This document shows, piece after piece, positions 54,901 to 64,000 of a stretch of 64,000 bases of DNA (within the stretch, counting starts at the first letter, position 1; every line of letters begins with the position of its first letter). Both the position numbers and the translations under genes were made by a program. This DNA is from Ophiura sarsii (taxonomy: Eukaryota > Echinodermata > Ophiuroidea > Amphilepidida > Ophiuridae): positions 64,749,800 to 64,813,799 of the forward strand of contig CM069442.1 in assembly GCA_035610835.1 (NCBI GenBank). Reading direction: 5' to 3'. The notes under the pieces are model-generated. The model searched no databases. It had not been told where the DNA came from and saw nothing but the letters and a program-made list of their open reading frames with translations.

Positions 54901-56136
54901 GTATAGGTGTATCTGTATAGAGCATGCCAATTTGCAAAATAAGACTTTGGTGACAGAGTTGCGTTGCAAAAATTTTCTTTTAGTGAACAAAAATCAACAG
55001 ATGGGTCTGATTTGGCAATTGGGTGATGATTAAGTTTTATTTTTAAAAACAAATCTAAAAATTGGGTGTTTTGGTGTCATTGTCAACAACAAAAAGCAGA
55101 AATGTGATAGAGACAGACTGAAAAGGGCCCGGTCTTAAATTCTTTTTAACAGCGGCGTAACCCCAACCTCCCCTCCTCCCCATATATGGGAATGCCCCCC
55201 TCCCCCGACTCTCAATGTATATACAAACGGTGAATCACCGGTAGAATGATACCCCAGCCAGTCAGTCGGCCAGCCAGACGAGAACATAACTTGAGCAGAA
55301 GCCAAACAAAACCAGGAGCAAACTTGAGTTATATTACCGTGTATATTTGACCAGGGACAATCGAATTATTTGACTCAACGTCAACACACCAGGCTGTGCC
55401 ACATATTGATATTTTGTTTGCGAAGGAGGACAGAGAGGCTGAATGGCTGTCAAGCAATATTATATTTGTTTCTTGCTTATTTATAACTCGTGAATGATGG
55501 TAAAATACAAACAAGACGCTATATGAAAGGGCTGTGTTGTGCTGTTACTGCTGTATGTGGACACACCCGTTTACATAGGATGTATATGTATGCTATATAA
55601 GCACTTTATTCATGCATATTTAACTTCGATTAGACTACTCGGTTAATGCACTAAGTTATATCTCGAGGTTTGTAAGTCTCCTCTTGTGTTTATGTATACG
55701 CTGTCCGGTCATCTCGCAAACTTCAACTACTGCATACTGGCTTCTTTAAAGTTTTGTTTTACACTAATCTTATTTTTATTCTACCCCCATGACTACGCAC
55801 GGTGAGTCGTGTATCTACGAATCATGAAGCAATCATCTTCGGGGTAGAAGGAAAACTATGATAGTCACTTGGCATGACTGGAATCAAATATAATTGTTGA
55901 GTTGTGTGGTAGCAGAGCGCAAGGGTGCATGGCCTAACTTTAACACTACAATGTTTTATGTTACCGTTTAAACGCGTTGTGTTTACAATGGTTTTGACTT
56001 TATGAATGGCGGTGTTTTGTGTTTGGAGATGTGAATCGCACCTTGTCAATAGATTGCAATTTATATCACTTAAACATTAAAACCCGATAACAAAAGTTTA
56101 GTCGGATCATATCTTATATCTTCTTAATACACGGCA
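51912..56136. other. intergenic, no gene recognised
   Basis: 52723-53230 begins TACAGGGTGAATAG and holds an inverted pair GGGGTGACAG (52780)/CTGTCACCCC (53006), probably an old element. 53500-53570 is an AGGTCA cluster. 55140-55215 is C-rich. Short open frames here show no family resemblance. Confidence 0.5.
55532..55694. repeat. duplicated segment upstream of the Ras-like gene, copy 1
   Basis: GTATGTGGACACACCCGT, AAGCACTTTATTCATGCATA and CGGTTAATGCACTA occur in the same order at 58254-58404. One copy is 0.4-0.6 kb before the TATA box, the other in intron 1. Confidence 0.85.
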
Positions 56137-56143
56137 TATAAAA
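56137..56143 (+). promoter_or_regulatory. candidate TATA box of the Ras-like gene
   Basis: TATAAAAGG in CATATAAAAGGAC. Initiation about 30 bp later would give a 5' UTR near 275 nt. That leader would hold at least two short upstream frames, ATG at 56231 (26 codons) and at 56311 (13 codons), both stopping before the main ATG. No transcript evidence is available. Confidence 0.5.
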
Positions 56144-56441
56144 GGACTAGTCTGTGCTGATGCAGCGGTGCGGTATCATTTAATCCGTTCCAATTCAGGA
56201 TAACAATTCAGGATAACAACCTACTCTTTGATGTCGCTGTTGTCCAGTTTAGTATTTGCTCTGTGTTCACCTGTGCGAAGAAAAATATTGCTCGAGTTTG
56301 GCAAATTGTGATGAAAAACCGTCAGTGCAATTGTGTAATGTCGACGATTTAGGACCAAAATAAAGTAAACAGCCTACTTTTGGGTCAGCTCTCTAATAAA
56401 CCAGAAATAGAAGTGGGGATAGAGAACTAATTTACACAACA

Positions 56442-56541
56442 ATGTCCCGGCAACGGAACAAGAGCGTTGGGCCGTCAAGTTGTGAACCGCAGCCGGAGTA
56501 CAAGATAGCATTATTAGGGAGTCTCGGTGTTGGCAAATCAG
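56442..56541 (+). CDS. Ras-like gene exon 1: N-terminal extension and P-loop
   Basis: ATG at 56442 has A at -3 (ACAACA-ATG-T). TAA at 56397-56399 is in frame upstream. Encodes MSRQRNKSVGPSSCEPQPE, then the P-loop. Donor GTAAAA at 56542, phase 1. The extension is rich in Ser, Pro and basic residues and shows no myristoylation signal. Confidence 0.9.
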
Positions 56542-59500
56542 GTAAAACAATTCTATTTATATTATTGCATCTTCTAGTGTATACATATCAATCTAATATG
56601 TATACACTACAAATAAGATAACAATATTAGATGATGTCAATATCATGATTATGACCACAGCATAATCTCCTTCCTATTTTATATAGTATTAAAGTAATAA
56701 AGTAGATCTCTGCAATGTCTTTGGTTTAATGAAATACATGTTTCTGTAAATTCTTTGATTTAATCAAAATACATATCTCTTTTTAATGTCTTTAGTTTAA
56801 TCAAATACACTTCTCTTTAATGTCTTTGATTAGTTTATCAGTGGTAAAATTCCAGATTTTGGAACGCTATCATATATACATGTAGGGCCTATGCATTTTG
56901 CGCCATGGAAGTCAAAAAGAGAAAGGCCAGACACGCCAGAGGCAGAGAGCGAGGTTATTGTCCATATTGTTTTTGTGATATAAATTGGACACAATTGAAT
57001 ACTGCATTAATTATTTCAGCTGATTTAAAACTTGACCTTTAGTCAAAAGTTAATTCCAAATAATGAAAATGACAGCACGATGTGTAACTGCATGAAGTTC
57101 TGCTCTAATAAGTTTTACGCTGATCTCCTCTTTGATAAAAGTCAGGGCCAGTCGTAACACCCATCAAATATTATCAGGGAATGTTGAGTGAAAAAGGTAT
57201 CGATTCGGTTAATGTAATAAATGCTCTATGCAAATTGGGTGAGAGTTATTAAAAGTTGAATATTAACCAATGATACACAATCACCATTTATTACTAGACT
57301 TATGAAAATAATAGACTACAAAATGTGGGTAAAATTGGTCCAATTAATTTCAGTTGAAATTGTTCTTGTTTTCAACGTACATGTTGCTGCTTTTAAGGGT
57401 TTCGTTTAGGTTGTTTACTTTTGTTTTATCATTTAATTCGTTGTTTGATATTATTTCATCCGTGTTTTCTTATAATTTCCTTTGCTAAGGCCCCGTATAA
57501 TTGGTTTGCTAGTCTGTTTGAAGATCTTTGAAAATACGTTTAATCATGTTTTAATATAAACAAATACAATGTAAAAAGAGCGAAGGTTTTCTCACCTTTC
57601 TGTGAAATTGCAGTACAAAAACATGTATGTGTTTTATAATAAACACATACACATTATCTCTTCAATATCTTGATGCCCATAAATCTCAACTAACCAACTC
57701 TAAGCTATAAAATGTGTCACAAAAAGAGTAAAGATGGCGTATATTTTTTTAATTTCTTAAAGCTTCCCAATTCCACTTAGACCGGATGACCACAAGTTGA
57801 ACTTTGACAACAACAACATCTAATCAATGAACCCGTTTCACAATTTTAGCATTTATTATAATTTTATAAATGTGTGTGCCTCGAGAGAAACTTAAGCACG
57901 TGTCAAGGTGACAATTAAGTTCTTAGTTCGAGTTGACATCGTACCCTTGGTTACCCAACCAAAAATAGATTTGTTGTTTTTCAATTTCGTGCACAAAACA
58001 AAAACTTTGAAATTATACGCTCTGTTGGAGCATTGGAGCGAGCTTCAGTTAATTGTCTCCGGCAGTGATTTTGTTTCTGTAACTGTAAACAATATTTTTA
58101 ATTGTTTTGTTCGATACCCGGGTTTTTATAGCATGGTAATATGTTGTTTTATTTGTTTGTTGATTTGTTGATTAATTTGTTTGTTTTGGGGTGTGGGGGT
58201 GTGTTGTTAATATGCAAACAAGAGCTATTAACAAGGGGCTATAATACAATCATATTGTGTTGTGTTGTATGTGGACACACCCGTATGTGTGCTATTAAGC
58301 ACTTTATTCATGCATATTTAACTTCGATTAGACTATCGGTTAATGCACTATATAAAGTTATATTTATTATATCGCGAGTTTGAAAGCCTCTTTCTTATGT
58401 GTTGTGTACGTCTACATATTTTTACTGCAGCATACTCATTAATTTGTGATGGGTGTGTCTGTTGTTTGATTTGTGTCCTACATTTGTTTATTTGTTTACT
58501 TGTGTTTCTTTTTTGTTTAGTTTTTCTTTGATGAAGCTGTTTTATCAACAAAACTATAAACTTAGGCAGCAATGCATGCCACTGAACAGAAGGCATCAGT
58601 ATCATAATTGAATGCAGGAATTCTTACATAATTTAAGTTAGCTATTTAAGTTAGCTACACCGGATCAAGGATAACTTTTAATTAAAATTGAAATGTCGAA
58701 TCTCAGGTCGTTTTCAATTGCAATTGGAGACGTCATGCAGGTGCGCACGGTGCATGAGGAGAAGGCTTCCCAATACATGACGCATACATTTACACGGAAT
58801 TTATTAAAGAGACTTCTTGTGTTTTAAAGGGGGTATCATACTTGGGTTAGTTAACCCAATCGTGGTGCAAGTTGTGTCTGGATATTTGCCCTAACATTGT
58901 AAGAAAGTCTTGGGAAAATAACAAACAAACAAACAAACATCCCCCCCAACAAACAAACAAAAAAACCGCATACAGACAAACAAAGGAACAAACACACCAA
59001 CACAAAAGACATAAATAAAAAACAACACCCCAACACAAAAATACTCCAAACAAACAACCCCAACCGGTAAGCAAGTAAACATACACCCAAACAAACAACA
59101 ATTGTTTACATTTCAATATCAATAATAAGATGCCAATGGAATCCATCAGGCTCTGTTTTGTTTTACAAGTTTAAGTATAGTAAATAAAATGTAAATAAAA
59201 ATATTTATCTTTATCGTATTTAAAAGTGTTAAAATCCCTATATTAGGCTTTTATTAAATGGGGAAAATTGTGTGATACCGGTTTTTCTTTTCTGGGGGAA
59301 AACACACGAAATCCTCATGTAGGGTGTGTATTGTTACGGTATCTGGAAAATCTTCGGTCACGCATGATATAGCCTAACTATACTGCCTCCCCCCGCCCCC
59401 CCCCCCCCCACCCCCCCCCCCCCCCCCACCCCCGACAACGCGCCCCCAATCTCAAATGATTTAACGAGTCATCTGGTCGTAACAATCTTCTTGAGGACAT

Positions 59501-60673
59501 GCTGAGGACATGACCTTTCATTTTAGCCACAACAAGGCATGGCTTAATATTAATGTAATTGGCCTCCAACGGGGGATGGAACTTTTGAGCCGACCGGAAG
59601 TCTTCAATTTTGAAGTGCATCTGCATCTGCTACTCATGCTCTTGGCACGATTAATATCACTCACGCGTAATAACTCTCAAATTGAAATTATTGCATGGCG
59701 AGATTGGGTGGCGGGTATGGCACGCTCAATTTATAATAATTCGATAAACAATGTTTATCACCGATAACACTGTTTTTCAATCGAAAAACATTGTTTTTCG
59801 ACTGATAAACTGAGTGTATCGTGATAAACATTGTTTTTGTTTTTTGAGCGAAAACATAGTTTAGGCCTATCGATAAACTCAGTTTATCAAATTGAAAAAC
59901 TCAGAGTATCGATAAACTATGTTTTCCGAAAAACACTGTTTATCCAATTGAAAAAACAATGCTTGGCAAGCTCAATGTATAATAATTGTATCGCCGATAA
60001 AACTGTTTTTCGATCGAAAAACAATGTTTATCGACCGAAAACTGTGTTTATCGATAAACATTGTTTTTCGCTCTAAAACATAGTTTATTTTGATGAACAT
60101 GATAAACTCAGTTTATCAGCCGAAAAACAAATGCTTTTCGATCAAAATACAGTATTTATCAGCGATAAACACTGTTTAATATCGAATTAGTATACATTGA
60201 GCTTGTCATAGGCGGGTTGACCGCGGTATCAGACGGCAACGCTGGTCACCAGATCTGCAAACTATTATGTTTTGATGATTGAACAAATAACAAATAATTA
60301 TTATATTCACCTGATACGTCACTCTTGGCAAATATGGCCCCATGATACTGAAGGTTATGTCAAGTTACATGACGTGAGTTGATAGTTATACAGCACGAAC
60401 AGCATTTATGACATTACATTCATTTTCGGATGTTATTATATATTATTAACATGATTAATATTATATTAATCCATATGACTAAGTTTGGAAATCCCCTCAT
60501 CTGCATTCATGACTGAGTTCCCCCCTATACACGTATATTTACTTTTAACTCAGATTGAGCGTGGCATGCAGTGATAACGTATAGCTTATTTTCTTATTGT
60601 TTTTCCTTCATTGCAGCACTCACGGTGAAGTTCATTACGAAGAGATTCATCAACGAGTACGATCCTACACTTG
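56442..60673 (+). CDS. Ras-like small GTPase, RERG/RASL12 group, first two coding exons (partial)
   Basis: Exons 56442-56541 and 60617-60673 encode residues 1-52; the rest lies past the window. An N-terminal extension of about 20 residues precedes strand 1 (YKIALLG). The P-loop GSLGVGKS spans 26-33, then ALTVKFITKRFINEYDPTL covers helix 1 and switch I with effector Thr51. Human RASL12 has KSALTVKFLTKRFISEYDPNL and a similar extension; RERG has a shorter one. Such proteins bind GTP and act in signalling. The residue matching Ras Gly12 is Leu28. The exact paralogue cannot be settled without switch II. Confidence 0.88.
58254..58404. repeat. duplicated segment, copy 2, in Ras-like intron 1
   Basis: Pairs with 55532-55694 with several small indels. 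It keeps CATGCATATTTAACTTCGAT, and TATATAA-like text follows. Confidence 0.85.
59716..60210. mobile_element. 495-bp element made of AAACANTGTTT palindromes
   Basis: The ends are inverted (TATGGCACGCTCAAT at the left; ATTGAGCTTGTCATA at the right) and continue to TAATTCGATA. GGCGGG(T) lies on both sides (59710-59715, 60211-60216), a likely target duplication. The interior is a run of GATAAACAATGTTTATC-type palindromes with AAACAATGTTT, AAACACTGTTT and AAACATAGTTT cores. A partial internal end (AAGCTCAATGTATAATAATT) sits near 59968. Confidence 0.8.
60617..60673 (+). CDS. Ras-like gene exon 2: helix 1 and switch I
   Basis: 57 nt; acceptor TTCATTGCAG ends at 60616, donor GTAAGC at 60674. Completes KSA and encodes LTVKFITKRFINEYDPTL, ending phase 1. 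The next exon should begin with switch I residues (Glu-Asp/Ser-x-Tyr), but none is found up to 64000. Confidence 0.92.
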
Positions 60674-63600
60674 GTAAGCATGGTATAAGGTTGGGGTGAG
60701 TGTGTGTATATAAGATGAAAATGGTCGTGGAGATCGTTTAAGTTGTGAAAAGTTTTCATATTGACGGCTTGTAATTTGTAAACTGAAATTTGTCGGGAAA
60801 ATGGGATTTTTAAACCTAATTTTCTCAGGAGGCAGACAAAACTGATCAGGTTTTGCATTATATTTACAATTGTGTAATATCTGTCATCATCAGCGAAGCG
60901 GTCCTCTTAGAAATGATGTGCTTCTCCATTCTTTAATAGTGACTTTTAAACGGTCGTTTTATTTAGCTTATACTAGGAGCCACGAGCACGATTGACAGAT
61001 ATACTGCAGACTTCAAATCATTAATTGTAAATTATTTAGTCGCGTGCCGTATGCCTGTCATGTTTACGATACTGCTAAATTATTACCATGAGCCTACTCC
61101 CTTGAGTTGCGCTGACCCGGTGTCAAATTATTTCAGCTACAACTGTCCACACACAACAGTATACATCAGGGAAAGGGGAGAAGGGAAGAGGGGAGGGGGT
61201 GATAGATGTATTCATTGATACACCTGCCTTTACTAACCATGTTAACTGTATCAGAACACAACAATTTCATATTCCGATGAGTAAACTTATTTGCGTTAAC
61301 ATGTTTAATCCAGAACACATACTTTTTTCATCCGATCTTGACCATGGGTGTCAGTGCCTCACAAACTGCGTCAAATCGACAGTGATTTAACAGTAGCATA
61401 AACATGACGGGCATACGGCACGCGACTTCATGATTTACACTGAGTTATCTGAAGACTGCAGTATATGTTTGATGGTACAAGTGCCTAAAAGCACAGATAG
61501 TAAAAAGTCCCTATTTCTCATGTATTACTACAAATGTATATCACCATGTATGGTCCAACACTATTTTGTCTTCTTTTTTCGAGTTCCTCCAGGATTCCCT
61601 TTATAAAAGAACGAAACATAAATGTAAGCAAAACTTCTTCAAACGTACTTTTAAAACCGATCTATTGCTTATAGGTATTACTCATGAGATCTCGTCTAGT
61701 TTATAATGTATATTTATAGTAACATTCTAAGCCGTATTTTAGTAGAGAGCGATCACAATATTTTGAGGGCTGGATCGACCATTAGATACTTGAGGGGTCA
61801 AGTGTAGTAGGACATTTGGATTCGGGGATGATATACCCTTTAATTGCGTGAGACAGGATGAATTTTGGTGATGTAGTAATTGATGGCTCAATAAAGGAAG
61901 AAGTTGTGCAGTTCAGCCGATAGCATCCCTTACAAAATAGCTTGAATTCCGCAATAACAATCTGCGACTGTTTGGAATCAAAACATTTTGTTTTCCGTTT
62001 AAGAATCCATCCAGGATCAAAGTCACGAAGTCACACACATAGAGGTCTTCGATCTCTGCCTCGGGATGCAACTGATACGCTCGACCACCAGGAAGATATA
62101 TCATTTACATTGATTATTATTATTATCATTATTATGCAAATCCTTCTGGGTTGGCCTTAGGTCGGTGTTAACTTTCATTCCAGTTGATCATGTTTGATAG
62201 CCAATGGCCTGTGACTGGTGGAATGTGTAATATAGCCACTGTCGACCTCTTGTGAAAATCATAAAAATAGATATAAGTTTTAAATAACATACAAAACCTG
62301 TGTAAACTCCATCTGCTCATTCCACCCCCCAGAAACCTTGTTTGTAAAATGAAATAATGTCTTATTTCTTTATAGACTAATTGACGTCCGCAACTGGACA
62401 TACACATATATAACAAAACAAATAAAGAGCAATTGAACTAAATTCAAATAAGTGACTTTCGGCCATGTGATTGACATGATTGATATTTATAAAAGAGTTG
62501 ATGAGCTTATCCGTTCATGAATATCGGTATATTACCAGGTAACCATGGTAAGACCAAATATTTTCATTGGTATGGTACCGGTAACTTGATCTGGTACATG
62601 AAAGCCGTCACGTGATCTTTTAAAAGTGTTACCATGGTGTCCTGATATAGATGACACGTTCGATCTGACAATGTTTTAATAATGAACAAAGGTGATGAAA
62701 TCCTGCAATGACTAGTAAAAAGTGATACTGAAAAATTATCCAAAGATGGATATGGGAGATGATGTACAAAAAAAACCCAGATAAATAATAACCCGCCCTA
62801 CTTAAAATATATTGGACTTCGTGGCGACACTTTGCGATATTTAATGTTTTTTAAAAATAATCCGTCTGTATCATTTATGCGCGTTAAATAGACCGTCTGC
62901 TATCTTGACAGCAAGAATGTAAGGATATGTCTTCTTTGAGAAGACATTTTGAGCAATACCGTCATGCTTTGTAACACTATTCTGCGCCGCACATACACAG
63001 CCGAGTGCGTAACAAAAAAGAATAATCACCAAAACAAGGCCTAATTATTCCGCCTTTAATTGGCAACGTTTAGCATTGCATGGACTAATTTAGCTTTCGT
63101 AAACCGAAAATGTGGTGTTAATTGAAGTCTTTAAGAGGCTGATGGGTGTCTAAGAAAAAAAGCAAATTAGTCATATCCGTTGCAATTTTTGATACTTGAT
63201 TTTCTTCCAGATAACAAAAAGCCTTTCACTTCATATCCCTTGTCATACCAATGGGAACAATTACTCTGGGAAAACTCTTGGTCATGTGATGAAAGTAAGG
63301 CATGCTGGTATTGCTTAAGGCTCTTCTTTGAAATGACATCGTCTGTTAATTCTCAACATCACGGAGCAGATGCCAAGGGTTTATCTTTAATTTATCGACG
63401 ATATGGGTGTCAAACCATAGCTTAAAATATCTAATATTATTATCTTATTACTATATATAAGACTCTATACTCTATTTCAAGGAATACAATATCAAATCTT
63501 GGATGACATTATTGTGGATGTTGTCTATTAATGTTCTTAACCCGGGTTCTTAACTCCCTCCAGAATGCACACACACGCCTCACTTGAAACACAGTTGTAA

Positions 63601-64000
63601 TCTTAAATTCTGACCGAAGATTCTTAGGCAATAACACTGAGTAATTTAAACAATGGAAGAAAGGTTCTTATATTATATTCTTAGCATAGCATTTAGTCAT
63701 GCTTTATACTGTGTTTAACCCTCAGTTTTCGTCTCCGTATTTTTGGGAAACCCTGAACATCTACGGGGAGTGTCAAAGAAGTATCCCGTGTGAAACATGA
63801 TATTTTGGGGGTGGGGGGGGGGGGGGGGGGGCATGAAAAATAGAATAGTAATAATCATGTTCATCAATGTGTCAGAAACAATTGTTTCTATTCAATATCA
63901 AATGATGGCAATCTACCCAGAGGCATGCATCAAATTCAGCTGTATGTGGCCACTTTTCATGTGCAGAGATTTAGTGTGTAATTGAACACAATCGATAAAA
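60674..64000 (+). other. Ras-like gene intron 2 (start), nothing coding recognised
   Basis: Holds a foldback (60998-61468), an (ATT)n stretch near 62110 and a G25-type run at 63807-63831. An open frame at 63180-63425 follows a plausible acceptor but does not continue the Ras fold. Confidence 0.55.
60998..61468. repeat. foldback, ~80-bp arms, ~300-bp spacer
   Basis: GTCGCGTGCCGTATGCC at 61039 and GGCATACGGCACGCGAC at 61410 are exact inverted repeats. The pairing continues to ATACTGCAG/CTGCAGTAT at the outer ends. No target duplication was identified. Confidence 0.8.

Larger units (their letters stand above)
56542..60616 (+). other. Ras-like gene intron 1, contents
   Basis: 4.1 kb. Contains the second copy of the promoter-region duplication (58254-58404), TTTG/CAAA-rich low-complexity DNA (58140-58540, 58917-59100), a C-tract (59391-59427) and the palindrome element at 59716-60210. 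No exon is needed here: exons 1 and 2 join within the conserved KSA. Confidence 0.75.

Noticed and set aside
58847..59146. 99-codon Cys/Phe/Leu-rich membrane-like frame on the minus strand
   Set aside because: Product of CAAA/TTTG low-complexity sequence; no homology pattern.
63180..63425. Possible third exon of the Ras-like gene after the acceptor near 63210
   Set aside because: The translation does not continue switch I (no Glu/Asp-x-Tyr) and lacks DTAGQ-like text.

Overview
The window is intron-rich, AT-rich animal DNA. It holds one complete gene, the 5' end of a second, and dense repeats. GT-AG introns of about 0.4-7 kb, tRNA-derived SINE heads, many short terminal-inverted-repeat (TIR) elements and deuterostome-like proteins suggest a marine invertebrate, probably a non-vertebrate deuterostome (echinoderm or hemichordate). 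The species cannot be fixed from sequence alone.

Region 1 (59-38035, + strand): a complete 22-exon gene for 10-formyltetrahydrofolate dehydrogenase (ALDH1L family). Every junction has GT-AG ends and matching phase. The joined CDS is 2,766 nt including the stop, giving 921 residues. The formyl-hydrolase, carrier-protein and aldehyde dehydrogenase modules are all present with their catalytic residues. Exon 1 encodes only a 15-residue mitochondrial leader of ALDH1L2 type. The next in-frame AUG of the mRNA lies exactly where cytosolic ALDH1L1 starts, so one gene may supply both compartments.

The introns carry many non-autonomous transposons: hAT-like with 8-bp target duplications, a Harbinger-like element with TTA nested in another element, TTAA-flanked elements and TA-flanked foldbacks. 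Exon 3' ends with their 5' splice sites have been tandemly copied into the following intron at exons 8, 10 and 13, and the last exon end is also duplicated.

Region 2 (38036-56136): no gene recognised. It holds a TTAA element, a long foldback, a minisatellite of about 3.2 kb with a 33-bp unit, higher-order structure and an inverted end, and an adjoining array of roughly 0.6-kb units. In that array two unrelated TTAA elements occupy the same position in two different units.

Region 3 (56137-64000, + strand): probable TATA promoter, first coding exon and second coding exon of a Ras-like small GTPase of the RERG/RASL12 group. The rest of the gene lies beyond the window. Its first intron holds a 495-bp element built of AAACANTGTTT-type palindromes.

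No rRNA gene, intact tRNA gene, CRISPR array or viral gene was recognised. A 100-bp run of N at 2986-3085 marks an assembly gap.
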